The notes beneath the pieces were generated by a model. The model was given only the letters and a program-made list of their open reading frames with translations, did no database searches and had not been told where the DNA came from. Made by a program: the position numbers and the translations under genes. From the NCBI GenBank assembly GCA_964539305.1, contig CAZIIM010000005.1:24102-88101 (forward strand): DNA of 64,000 nt, in the 5' to 3' direction. Source of the stretch: CAZNUM01 sp964539305 (lineage in GTDB: Bacteria; Fidelibacterota; Marinisomatia; Marinisomatales; TCS55). How positions within the stretch are numbered: position 1 is the first letter of the stretch; every line of letters starts with the position of its first letter. Positions 24,901 through 32,359 of this stretch are shown here, piece by piece.

Positions 24901-25071
24901 TTGGTGGTTAATGGTGTGGTCCTTCCCGGAGATCCAATAAGGCGTCGAGGGCTGTGCCCCAACGCGGCCATGTTGGTCGATCCCATTCTGAAAAATGTGT
25001 GCTTGACCGACCCCATCGGGGGAAGCGCCTCCTTCTACGATACGCGAGTAAATTTGGTTAAAGTCGCTTAA
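21913..25071 (+). CDS. ttrA: TtrA-like molybdopterin oxidoreductase, catalytic subunit (tetrathionate reductase type)
   Basis: 1052 residues from the ATG at 21913, which overlaps ttrC. Tat signal RRDFIKS at 15-21, so it folds with cofactor and is exported. The N-terminal [4Fe-4S] motif is CLQCHTDCPIKC...LCPKG; Cys270 (TTICEQSHH) is at the position of the molybdenum ligand. Long segments recall Salmonella TtrA, for instance GTDAALAMGMIRWIIENNR and GESTWTTAGYLI, and the B-C-A gene order agrees. TtrA reduces tetrathionate to thiosulfate at bis-MGD. ArrA and ArxA are relatives, and sulfur or polysulfide reduction is possible, so the substrate is not proven. The gene needs MobA for its cofactor, which the upstream kinase carries. 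Confidence 0.82.
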   Translation: MTHQDEKLITKCINRRDFIKSSALLGGTLFFSNQLQGQNNNGTKKRDYPLNDAENIIYSVCLQCHTDCPIKCKVENGVLTKIDGPAYSTMSLQPHIPYATHPAAAAKIDGKLCPKGQAGIQSLYDPYRLVKVLKRAGKRGSNQWEVISFQQAIDEIVNGGKLFKSVPGEEDRQVQGLKDLFKVKDPKVMKALKSDSSKVAKGEMALETFRKKHQSYLSALIDPRYPDLGPVNNQFCFLAGRIEHGRKEFAKRWLKDGFGSVNWYEHTTICEQSHHIAFAQATNKYIKGKWTKGKHHLKPDALHSEFIIYFGTGAFEANFGPTVMAERVTAGITENRLKIAVVDPRFSKTAAKAWKWVPIQPGTDAALAMGMIRWIIENNRHDVTYLSNANQAAAKADGESTWTTAGYLIKIDEKGLPGKYLRAKELNLGDEHTFVVLKNGKPIATAIDEKGKAVEGELLVDRTVQGIRVKTAFQLLWEQCASKSLAEWAQLAGVDVNTIRELADEFTSHGKKAVVEFYRGPVQHTNGYYNAQALISLNLLIGSADWKGGWSTGGGHWHESGGKANNPYNLGKGMHPGKLGSYGITISKEKSHYEETTLYKKDGYPAKRPFYPFTGNVYQEVIPAAGEGYPYHLKALFLHKGTPVFASPAGHKMIEILTDLEKIPLFFACDIVVGESSMYADYIFPDLSIWERWGFPHITPDVQNKTSKVRQPVVAPLTETVTVMGEKIPVSMEAVILAIAERLKLSGFGKNGLGKGLDLTRPEDFWLKMAANIAMGDKPGEELPEASADEIKLFWTARKHFPKELLDPSRLKKAAGPYWKRVVYLLNRGGRYEDFSLAYHGNKLNHRFKGSFNLYAEPVGTSRNALSGALFSGIANYEPVKDALGNTINMKGYAYHLITYKEIVGGQSRTLPTDYWLSSTLPENFVLMNRQDAEQAGLKNGSRVRLSGPTNSAGIWDLKNGQKVPMVGKVRITEGIRPGTVAVSWHFGHWAYGAADLVVNGVVLPGDPIRRRGLCPNAAMLVDPILKNVCLTDPIGGSASFYDTRVNLVKVA

Positions 25072-25086
25072 ATAATTTAGGGGTTG

Positions 25087-25273
25087 TATAATAACTACCC
25101 TTGAGTTTTGAAAAAATGGATTCCATCTTTCTTTTTGGGAATTCAATGTAGCGTCTCTAATTTTGAACGGTTCTCTCAGCCGAACGATCTAAGTTCCCTG
25201 TTGTGGAATAAGATCTGAGGCCGGTACGGCAGCGCTGGAAACGGCGTTGTTTGCTCCCGCATTTGGAAAGAGA
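25087..25273 (+). promoter_or_regulatory. Promoter and structured leader of the moa/moe operon, possible Moco riboswitch
   Basis: TATAAT (25087-25092) suggests a start near 25100 and a leader of about 175 bases before moaA. The leader holds two strong pairings: CTCAG/CTGAG with GATCT/AGATC (25175-25219), and a ten-pair stem (25228-25251) capped by a GAAA tetraloop at 25238-25241. The end, GCTCCCGCATTTGGAAAG just before the ATG, is very like the 3' end of the E. coli moaA Moco-RNA leader as I remember it (GCCTCCCGTATCTGGAAAG). The 5' part does not match that RNA closely, so this is a candidate only. A Moco-sensing leader would let cofactor level set the expression of the whole cluster. Confidence 0.42.
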
Positions 25274-26314
25274 ATGGACATAAAAACATATCCTATTACT
25301 GTTCTGGAACCGGAGCCCGTTTCGCGGGCTGAGTACCTTTTAAACGATCGTTACGGTCGTACTTTTGATTACCTCCGGATTGCCCTGAACGAAAGATGTA
25401 ACTTGCGTTGCCTTTATTGCATGCCGGAGGAGGGAATCCGGTTTCGTCCCCGCCACGAATTATTAACGACCGGTGAAATCATCCGGATTATCGAAGTGGC
25501 TGCCCGCCTGGGAGTGACCAAAATCCGTTATACGGGCGGTGAACCGCTTTTGAACCAGGATCTTGTACACTTGGTGAAAGCAGCCAGCCAAACACCGGGG
25601 ATTGAGTCTGTTCACCTCACAACCAACGGCGTATTATTGGCGGAAAAGATTACCTCCCTGAAGCGGGCCGGACTGTCCGGTGTGAATATTAGTCTGGATA
25701 CACTGGACTCTGAAAAATACACCCGGATTACCCGCCGGCAGGAGCTTGAGAGCGTTCTGGAAGGCTTTCAGGCGGCTTTGGACGAGAAGCTTCATGTCAA
25801 AATTAATGTGGTGGCTCTCCGCGGATTTAACGATACGGAATTACCTGATTTTGTCGCTCTGACTCATCATCACCCTATTACTGTCCGGTTTATTGAATTG
25901 ATGCCCTTTGACGCCCACCAGATCTGGAGAACGGGTAAATTTTATTCCCAGACCCATATTATTGAAACACTCCATAAACTGTATCCCTCACTGGAGCGCG
26001 CTGAAGGGACAAAGACGGAACAATCCGTTTTCCGTATTCCCGGTCACTGCGGCAAGATCGCCGTGATACCAGCCTACAGTCGGAGTATTTGTGGCACCTG
26101 TAACCGGATACGGATCACGGCCGATGGGAAAATCCGTAATTGCCTTTACGCCACAAAAGAGTATAATCTTCGAACCGGTCTCCGGGAAGGGATGACCGAT
26201 GCGGATCTGGCCACTCTGCTGAAAGAAGCCATGTGGCATAAACCAAAAGATGGTTGGAGCGCCCAGAATAAAGGAATTACTTTAAGAGAGAGTATGACCC
26301 AGATCGGAGGATAA
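25274..26314 (+). CDS. moaA: GTP 3',8-cyclase MoaA
   Basis: 346 residues from the ATG at 25274, preceded by GGAAAG. It is a radical SAM enzyme that rearranges GTP in the first step of molybdopterin synthesis. The N-terminal cluster motif is CNLRCLYC (Cys42, 46, 49), followed by the SAM-binding KIRYTGGEPL. The C-terminal second cluster is CGTCNRIRI...NC, and the chain ends in GG (TQIGG), which is required in this family. It heads a compact run of cofactor genes with one-base to few-base overlaps and lies right after ttrA. Confidence 0.96.
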   Translation: MDIKTYPITVLEPEPVSRAEYLLNDRYGRTFDYLRIALNERCNLRCLYCMPEEGIRFRPRHELLTTGEIIRIIEVAARLGVTKIRYTGGEPLLNQDLVHLVKAASQTPGIESVHLTTNGVLLAEKITSLKRAGLSGVNISLDTLDSEKYTRITRRQELESVLEGFQAALDEKLHVKINVVALRGFNDTELPDFVALTHHHPITVRFIELMPFDAHQIWRTGKFYSQTHIIETLHKLYPSLERAEGTKTEQSVFRIPGHCGKIAVIPAYSRSICGTCNRIRITADGKIRNCLYATKEYNLRTGLREGMTDADLATLLKEAMWHKPKDGWSAQNKGITLRESMTQIGG

Positions 26315-27264
26315 TGACCGTGGGAAAACAATTCAGCCACCTGGATTCGACAGGGCAGGTGAAAATGGTTGACGTAACATCGAAAACACCGACTACTCGG
26401 GTGGCTACCGCCGAAGGGAAAATCTATTTACAAATCGAAACCCTCCAGGCGATTAAAGACAATTCATTGCCAAAGGGGAATGTTTTCACGACGGCAAAAC
26501 TGGCAGGGATCCAGGCAGCCAAAAAAACGGCTGGCTTGATTCCCCTCTGCCATCCTTTACCTCTTTCCTGGATTGACCTGGCGTTTGAAACAAAACAGGA
26601 TCATATTCTGATCCGATCTATTGTCAAGACCCAGGCCGGAACAGGGGTCGAAATGGAGGCTTTAACAGCCGTTTCGGTGGCAGCACTTACAATATATGAT
26701 ATGTGCAAAGCTGTGGACCCCTCCATGAAAATCACTGGAATTCGCCTGGTTGAAAAAACGGGTGGCAGGACCAGTTTTCAAACCCAGTACCGCCCCAGGG
26801 TTGGGGTCATCACCTTGAGTGACCGGATCGCCGCCGGGGAAGGGAACGATAAATCGGGTACCCTGCTTCAGGAAGGTTTTAAAGCGGCCGGTTGTCCGGT
26901 GGATCATTACCTCCTGTTACCGGATGGATCGAAGAAATTAAAGTCAACTCTGCAGGATTGGATTGAGTCCGGAGTGGAGTTAATCCTGACTACCGGTGGG
27001 ACGGGATTGGGACCCCGGGATCTCACAATACCTGAAGTTGAGAAGCTCCTTGAAACACGGTTGCCGGGTGTAGAGCAGGCGCTTCACGCCTATGGACGTA
27101 AGAAAATCAAAACTGCCATGCTTTCCAGATTACTTGCCGGAACAATCGGAGAGACGATCATCATCTGTCTTCCCGGGAGTCCAGGGGCGGTGAAAGATGC
27201 CCTTGAAGTCTTGATTCCAACGATTTTCCACGCGGGGGAGATTTTAAAAGGAGCACACCATTAG
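26314..27264 (+). CDS. moaC: MoaC-MogA/MoaB fusion for molybdopterin synthesis
   Basis: 316 residues; the start overlaps the moaA stop by one base. Residues 1-158 are MoaC (cyclic pyranopterin monophosphate synthase): HLDSTGQVKMVDV, LCHPL (His80), GVEMEAL (111-117), YDMCKAVD (128-135) hold the active-site residues. Residues about 160-316 are a MogA/MoaB-type adenylyltransferase domain: GVITLSDRIAAGEGNDKSG, TTGGTGLGPRDLT and LPGSPGAVKDAL. The first domain acts early, the second adenylates molybdopterin before metal insertion. Such MoaC-MogA fusions are known in several bacteria. Both halves appear complete. Confidence 0.95.
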   Translation: MTVGKQFSHLDSTGQVKMVDVTSKTPTTRVATAEGKIYLQIETLQAIKDNSLPKGNVFTTAKLAGIQAAKKTAGLIPLCHPLPLSWIDLAFETKQDHILIRSIVKTQAGTGVEMEALTAVSVAALTIYDMCKAVDPSMKITGIRLVEKTGGRTSFQTQYRPRVGVITLSDRIAAGEGNDKSGTLLQEGFKAAGCPVDHYLLLPDGSKKLKSTLQDWIESGVELILTTGGTGLGPRDLTIPEVEKLLETRLPGVEQALHAYGRKKIKTAMLSRLLAGTIGETIIICLPGSPGAVKDALEVLIPTIFHAGEILKGAHH

Positions 27265-28010
27265 TGGAATGGCTGCTTCCGATTCTGTTTTTCTTCATCG
27301 CCGTCCTGTACTCCAGTGTGGGGTTGGGAGGTGGTTCTTCCTATACGGCTCTTATGGCCATCTTCGGTGTCAGCCATCGTTTAATACCCACCACTTCCCT
27401 GACGCTTAATTTGCTGGTTACTTCTCTTGGAGTGTACCATTTCTGGCGCAGGGGTCACGGACGTCTGAAACTTCTATTGCCCTTTCTGATTACCTCCGTA
27501 CCTCTGGCATATTTGGCAGGGTCTCTTGATCTTCCCAGAATTGTCTTCCTTATTTTACTCCTGATTACCCTCTGTCTGGTGGCCGTACGCATTTTTTTAT
27601 TTAACCGGTTGCAGTTTACCTTCTCCCTGGCGGGTTTTAATCGATGGGCGGTTATCCTGGGACTTGGTGCTGTGCTGGGATTTGTGGCTGGTGCCGTCGG
27701 AATTGGAGGCGGGATTTATCTGGTTCCGCTGTTAATCATGTTTCAACTGGCAAATGAGAAGGAAGCGGCTGCCACGGGTGCCGCTTTTATCTGGATTAAT
27801 TCTCTGACTGGTCTGGTAGCCAGGTTCCAGCAGGGGGCCTACGACCTTGGTTTCATGATTCCGCTGCTGGGCGCGGTTGCCTTTGGAGGATTGTTAGGGT
27901 CTTATTTTGGTGCTGTCCGCTTTCGTCCTGAAACTATTCAAGGCATCATGGGAATTGTAATTCTGATTGCCATCATTATTCTGGTGAATCGACTGCTATG
28001 GTCTCTGTAA
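27264..28010 (+). CDS. TauE/SafE-family membrane transporter (sulfite exporter type)
   Basis: 248 residues with seven or eight membrane helices, beginning at a GTG that overlaps the previous stop by one base (SD AAAAGGAG). The two repeated signatures of the family are present: SSVGLGGGSSYTALM near the N-terminus and GAVGIGGGIYLVPLL in the second half. Members export sulfite, sulfoacetate or related organosulfur anions, and some take up other small anions. Lying inside the Mo cofactor cluster and beside a tetrathionate-type reductase, it might remove a sulfur oxyanion or move molybdate-like anions; this is inference. It overlaps moeA by 13 bases. Confidence 0.88.
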   Translation: MEWLLPILFFFIAVLYSSVGLGGGSSYTALMAIFGVSHRLIPTTSLTLNLLVTSLGVYHFWRRGHGRLKLLLPFLITSVPLAYLAGSLDLPRIVFLILLLITLCLVAVRIFLFNRLQFTFSLAGFNRWAVILGLGAVLGFVAGAVGIGGGIYLVPLLIMFQLANEKEAAATGAAFIWINSLTGLVARFQQGAYDLGFMIPLLGAVAFGGLLGSYFGAVRFRPETIQGIMGIVILIAIIILVNRLLWSL

Positions 28011-29221
28011 CAGAAGCACAACAAATAATTAAAAGTCACATCCCCAGACCATCAAAAGAAGTTGTGGAACTGTCGAAAGCTTCAGAGCGGATTCTGGCTA
28101 GCGATATTCTCGCCCCCTTCCCCATGCCCCGTTTTCATAATTCGGCCATGGATGGCTTTGCTGTTCATTCAAAAGATACGGAAGGGGCCTTGCCGAGCCA
28201 TCCTGTGGAATTGAAACTCGCCGGAGTAATCCCCGCTGGGGAAACAAAATCAGTTTCTCTTCCTCAGGGTCACTGCGTTCAAATCATGACCGGTGCCCCC
28301 ATGCCAAAGGGCGCTGATGCGGTTGTGAAAGTGGAGGATACCAGTGGTTTCAGCGACTCGGGTACGGTTCAAATATTCCATTCGGCCAAGTCCGGTGAGA
28401 ATGTGAGATTACGCAGCGAGGAAATTCAGGAAGGGACTTCTTTGATTACCGTTGGAACCAAAATCACAGCTGCCGAATTGGGGGTTTTGGCTTCATTTGG
28501 ATTTGGACAGGTCCCGGTTTTTCGTCGTGTGAAGGTGGCTGTGTTCGTGACGGGAGATGAGCTGCAACAACCGGGTGTGGAACTGAAAGCGGGACAAATC
28601 TACAATTCCAATCTGCCCGTTTTAGTGGATTTGGTGGAGAAATCCGGTGCCAAAGTAGTAATTCAAACGTGGATCAGGGATGATCAAACAGTGCTGGAAA
28701 CCAGTCTTCGACAGGCCCTGGAGACAGCAGATTTAATTCTTACCACCGGTGGAGTTTCCATGGGTCGCTTTGACTATCTTCGTCCTGTTCTGGAACGTCT
28801 GGGAGTAAGGGAACATTTCTGGAAAGTGGCTCAAAAACCGGGGAAACCTCTGTATTTTGGCAGCAGGGATAGCAAACTGATTTTCAGTCTGCCGGGGAAT
28901 CCTGTTTCCGCCTTTGTCGGCTTTATGGTTTGGGTGTGGCCCGTGTTGGCAAAATGGCAGGGAGCACCCCCATTGAAGGTGACCACAGGCCGATTGAAGA
29001 CCCCCTTCAAACGGGAAAAGGATAAATATCGCTTTTTATTTGGTACTGCCCGAATGGAGGAGGGAGACCTGATGTGTGAACCTGCAACCAAAACCGGTTC
29101 CCATATGTTAACGGCCGCGCTGGATGCAAACTGTATTCTGGAGGCGGAACCGGGTGAATCACCATTAACCGTTGGAAGTGAAATCCGGCTCCAGTTATTA
29201 CCCTGGAGATCCCTTGTCTGA
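27998..29221 (+). CDS. moeA: Molybdopterin molybdenumtransferase MoeA
   Basis: 407 residues, the usual single-protein length. MoeA inserts molybdate into adenylated molybdopterin. Recognisable parts are FHNSAMDGFAV (domain I/III), IMTGAPMPKGADAVVKVED, VFVTGDEL, the MogA-like core TTGGVSMGRFD and KPLYFGS...LPGNPVSAFV, and a C-terminal beta domain. It is embedded in the operon, overlapping the TauE-type gene upstream and the MoeB-like gene downstream (TTG start at 29214). Confidence 0.95.
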   Translation: MVSVTEAQQIIKSHIPRPSKEVVELSKASERILASDILAPFPMPRFHNSAMDGFAVHSKDTEGALPSHPVELKLAGVIPAGETKSVSLPQGHCVQIMTGAPMPKGADAVVKVEDTSGFSDSGTVQIFHSAKSGENVRLRSEEIQEGTSLITVGTKITAAELGVLASFGFGQVPVFRRVKVAVFVTGDELQQPGVELKAGQIYNSNLPVLVDLVEKSGAKVVIQTWIRDDQTVLETSLRQALETADLILTTGGVSMGRFDYLRPVLERLGVREHFWKVAQKPGKPLYFGSRDSKLIFSLPGNPVSAFVGFMVWVWPVLAKWQGAPPLKVTTGRLKTPFKREKDKYRFLFGTARMEEGDLMCEPATKTGSHMLTAALDANCILEAEPGESPLTVGSEIRLQLLPWRSLV

Positions 29222-30203
29222 GGCCACCATATTGACACCGGCCCTGCTCCAGGAATGGATTGATACGAACCGTCCATTCAAAGTCATTGATGTGCGTCCG
29301 GAAGATCAGAGACGACAGCACCCCCTTCGACGGATTCGGGTCGATGCGGAAACCGATAGTGACTTTCCAGTGGAGAACCGTGATCCTCTGGTGCTCATTT
29401 GTCAGTATGGCATCATAACAGAAGGAATTATTGTGGAAAGAGGCCTGAAAAACGCTTTTAGCCTGTTGGGAGGTGCCCAGGCGTGGGAAGAATATCAGGC
29501 TGAACGGCTGGACTTAAGTTCCTGGTCCCGGCAAATTGCCCTGCCCGAGCTAGGAGTGATTGGACAGAAAAAATTGCGTGAAGCCACCGTGGCAATTGTC
29601 GGAATCGGGGGCCTGGGGTGCGCTGCGGCCACCGTACTGGCCGGGTCAGGCATTGGCCGGTTGATTCTGGTGGATGGGGATCATGTCGCTCAATCGAACC
29701 TACATCGCCAGCCCCTTTTTGGCCTGTCGGATCTGGGAAAACCTAAAGTGGTCGTTGCTGCTGAACGCCTTCAGGGGATGCATCCGGAGTTGACTATTGC
29801 GATGGTTCAGGAGTACTTGAGAGCAGAAAATGGGGATGAAATTCTCTCTGAGGCGCATATTATTCTGGATGCCAGCGATAATCTTGAGACCCGTCGTTTG
29901 TTGAATGAAATTTCTAAGCGACTGAAGATTCCTTTAATTTATGGGGGCCTTTACCGTTTTGAAGGGCAGGTAGCAGTACTAAACCATAACGGAAGTTCGG
30001 GGTACGATGATTTATTCCCGGGCAATATAGAAAAAGGCGATCCTTGTTCCACCGCTGGGACCCTGGGAATGTTACCGGCAATCATTGGGAATATTCAGGC
30101 ACTGGAAGCGGTGAAACTCATTACGGGGATCCAACCTAATCTGTCCGGAAAATTATTGCTGTACAATGGGCTGACCCATCAGACCGAAACCATCAGACTA
30201 TAA
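29214..30203 (+). CDS. moeB: MoeB/ThiF-like adenylyltransferase with an N-terminal rhodanese domain
   Basis: About 329 residues if translation starts at the TTG at 29214 (SD GGAG five bases upstream; the moeA stop overlaps it); an ATG at 29172 would lie inside moeA. Residues about 5-95 are a rhodanese-like domain with a Cys in ICQYGIITEG. Residues about 100-325 are E1-like: VGIGGLGCAAATVLAGSGIG, DGDHVAQSNLHRQ, LGKPKV, DASDN, and the loop GDPCSTAGTLGMLPAIIG. MoeB/ThiF proteins adenylate the GG end of MoaD or ThiS. The two usual zinc CxxC pairs are absent; the first site reads NGSSGYDD. In most known fusions the rhodanese is C-terminal, so this order is unusual. With moaD next it should serve molybdopterin sulfuration. 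Confidence 0.88.
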   Translation: MSEATILTPALLQEWIDTNRPFKVIDVRPEDQRRQHPLRRIRVDAETDSDFPVENRDPLVLICQYGIITEGIIVERGLKNAFSLLGGAQAWEEYQAERLDLSSWSRQIALPELGVIGQKKLREATVAIVGIGGLGCAAATVLAGSGIGRLILVDGDHVAQSNLHRQPLFGLSDLGKPKVVVAAERLQGMHPELTIAMVQEYLRAENGDEILSEAHIILDASDNLETRRLLNEISKRLKIPLIYGGLYRFEGQVAVLNHNGSSGYDDLFPGNIEKGDPCSTAGTLGMLPAIIGNIQALEAVKLITGIQPNLSGKLLLYNGLTHQTETIRL

Positions 30204-30237
30204 TGTTGGGTCCAGAAATGACAGATTCGGAATTAAA

Positions 30238-30480
30238 ATGAAGATTAGGGTTAAATGCTTTTCTCAAGTGCGCTATGCCCTCGGCGTGGATGCGCTCGAA
30301 TTGGAATTACCGGAAGGATCCACCACGGCCGATTTGGAGAAAATAATCCGTGAACGGGGAGGGGATCTTTTAGAAAAGATTACGCTGAGAACAGCCGTGA
30401 ATCAGCATTATTGCAAGGAACCGCTGGAATTAAGAGAGGGGGACGAAGTTGCTTTCATTCCCCCGGTTCAGGGAGGCTGA
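30238..30480 (+). CDS. moaD: Molybdopterin synthase small subunit MoaD
   Basis: 80 residues with a ubiquitin-like fold pattern: VKCFSQVRYALG, LELPEGSTTADLEKII, LREGDEVAFIPPVQGG. The C-terminal GG is the site that is adenylated and turned into a thiocarboxylate, which then donates sulfur to the pterin. It is between the MoeB-like adenylyltransferase and moaE and overlaps moaE by one base, as expected for the synthase pair. Confidence 0.95.
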   Translation: MKIRVKCFSQVRYALGVDALELELPEGSTTADLEKIIRERGGDLLEKITLRTAVNQHYCKEPLELREGDEVAFIPPVQGG

Positions 30481-30896
30481 TGGTTATCGCTGAAATTGTT
30501 CAGGGAACGATTGTTCCTTTCCCCAGGGATGAATTACGCCATGATTCAGGATCGGAAGTCATTTTTAACGGGCATGTCCGCTCAATGGAAGAAGGTCGGG
30601 AAATCCTGGCATTGGAATATGAGCAATACGCTGGAATGGCGGAACAGGAACTGAAAAAACTGGCTGAAGCAACCGTAAAACGGTTTCCCATCCAGGATCT
30701 GTTTTGTCGTCATCGCGTGGGGGAGGTGCGAGTAGGGGAAACGGTTATTCATGTCGTCATATGGTCACGTCACCGACAGGAGGGCTTTCAGGCCATGGCC
30801 TGGTTCATGAACCAACTGAAGCGGGAGGTGCCCATCTGGAAATGGGCGATTCTTCCAGACGGTCGCAAAATTCCCAGTGAATGCACGCATCAATGA
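30480..30896 (+). CDS. moaE: Molybdopterin synthase catalytic subunit MoaE
   Basis: 138 residues from the ATG at 30480, which overlaps the moaD stop. It binds the MoaD thiocarboxylate and makes molybdopterin from cyclic pyranopterin monophosphate. Family features: FNGHVRSMEEGREILALEYEQY, GMAEQELKK, HRVGEVRVGETVIHVVIWSRHRQEGFQAM and the active-site lysine segment LKREVPIWKWA. A longer frame from 30411 runs inside moaD and is not needed. It ends the cofactor cluster; a permease follows after 27 bases. Confidence 0.95.
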   Translation: MVIAEIVQGTIVPFPRDELRHDSGSEVIFNGHVRSMEEGREILALEYEQYAGMAEQELKKLAEATVKRFPIQDLFCRHRVGEVRVGETVIHVVIWSRHRQEGFQAMAWFMNQLKREVPIWKWAILPDGRKIPSECTHQ

Positions 30897-30923
30897 CCTG
30901 TCCTGCCTAAATTAACAACGATT

Positions 30924-32336
30924 ATGCTGGGTTTCTCACATCAGTCGCTGGCCAATTTCCTTTTTTGGGTTACCCAGAAAAAATGGTTTTTAATCGCCCT
31001 TCTCATCGGGACGATTCTTATCTTACTCCCTACACCCAGCGATCTCTCTGTGGCCGGTTACCGTTCCATTATTATTGTAGTCACTGCCCTGATCATGATC
31101 ATTAAGGAACCAATTCCGCTCCCGGCCATTGCCTTGTATATTTTAGTGCTGGAGGTGTATTTCGGGATTGATTCTCCGGACGGTATTGCCCATTCTTTCA
31201 TGAATGACGCCGTTTTTTTCATTATGGGTTCTCTCATGCTGGCGGTGGCCATTGTGAAACAGGGCTGGGATACACGCATTGCCCTTGGTATTATTCGACT
31301 GACCGGAAATAAGACCAGCCGGATTGTATTCGGATTTACGGCCATATCGGCCCTGTTTTCCTCCTTTATTGGGATGCACACGGTGGCAGCGTTAATGCTC
31401 CCCATCGCAATGACCCTTATTAAATACACTTCCGACGACCAAAACAGGATCAAGGGTTTGACAGGGGCCTTATTATTTGCGATTGCTTACGGCGCTTTAC
31501 TCGGATCGATTGGCACTCCCAGTGGCGGCGGCCGGAACGCCATCATGATGTCCTATTTTCAACAGTTCAACATTGACCTTTCCTACGTCCAGTGGATTCT
31601 ACTGATTTATCCCCTCCTAATCCTGGAGATTCCGATCATTGTGTTGTTGTTACTCCGGGAATTCAAACCGGAAGTGAGGCGTATGGACAGCAGTGTACGG
31701 AAACTGGTGATTCAGGTAGCGAAATCGGAAGCTTTCACCGGTCGGAATACAATTGCCGTTGTGATGTTTTTCCTGATCTTCGCCGGGTGGGTGTTTCTGT
31801 CGGATACAGTGGGACTGGGAACCATCGCCTTGACGGGTGTTTTACTTTATCTGGTGGCCGGATTTGTCAAATGGGAGGACTTGAATCAGAAGACCCATTG
31901 GGGCGTCATTATCCTGTTCGGTGCCACCATCTCTCTAGGTTCAAACATTAAGGATACGGGTGCTGCCTACTGGATGGCAAACCACCTGGTGGATATGATC
32001 GGGAATATTCTGCACATGATTCCCTACGCTACCGATGTGGTAGTGGTGCTCATGACCACGGCTCTGGCAAATGTCCTTTCCAGCACCGCTACGGTGGCGG
32101 TGCTGGCACCGGTAACCCTGAATATGGGTCCCGATACCCTTCATCTGGGTTTGGTAACGGCGATCGCTTCTTCTTTCGGGTTTTTTACAGCAGTGGCGGC
32201 TCCGGCCTGCACGATCATTTATTCCAGCGGACTGGTTGAAGTCAGGGATTTTATGCGCGCAGGCTGGAAAGTGGGTTTGTTGTCCATGGTACTGGTTATC
32301 CTCTACGCCAATACATATTGGATGCTTTTCAATTGA
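30924..32336 (+). CDS. DASS/SLC13-type anion permease
   Basis: 470 residues with about 11-12 hydrophobic helices. The two repeated hairpin signatures of the divalent anion:sodium symporter family are altered but recognisable: FIGMHTVAALMLPI in the first half and LANVLSSTATVAVLAPV in the second. Members carry sulfate or dicarboxylates with sodium. Standing 27 bases after moaE, it might bring in sulfate, thiosulfate or the Mo-like oxyanion for the cofactor cluster, but nothing in the sequence fixes the substrate. No SNT motif in strict form is present, so a C4-dicarboxylate is less likely than an inorganic anion (inference). Confidence 0.8.
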   Translation: MLGFSHQSLANFLFWVTQKKWFLIALLIGTILILLPTPSDLSVAGYRSIIIVVTALIMIIKEPIPLPAIALYILVLEVYFGIDSPDGIAHSFMNDAVFFIMGSLMLAVAIVKQGWDTRIALGIIRLTGNKTSRIVFGFTAISALFSSFIGMHTVAALMLPIAMTLIKYTSDDQNRIKGLTGALLFAIAYGALLGSIGTPSGGGRNAIMMSYFQQFNIDLSYVQWILLIYPLLILEIPIIVLLLLREFKPEVRRMDSSVRKLVIQVAKSEAFTGRNTIAVVMFFLIFAGWVFLSDTVGLGTIALTGVLLYLVAGFVKWEDLNQKTHWGVIILFGATISLGSNIKDTGAAYWMANHLVDMIGNILHMIPYATDVVVVLMTTALANVLSSTATVAVLAPVTLNMGPDTLHLGLVTAIASSFGFFTAVAAPACTIIYSSGLVEVRDFMRAGWKVGLLSMVLVILYANTYWMLFN

Positions 32337-32359
32337 AATGGAATTAATATAGTGAAGCC

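Noticed and set aside
21913..25071. Assignment of the molybdoenzyme as arsenate or arsenite enzyme (ArrA/ArxA)
   Set aside because: The PhnD-like sensor would also fit an arsenic system, but the order B-C-A and segments such as GTDAALAMGMIRW recall TtrA, and no other ars gene is present. The possibility is kept as an alternative only.
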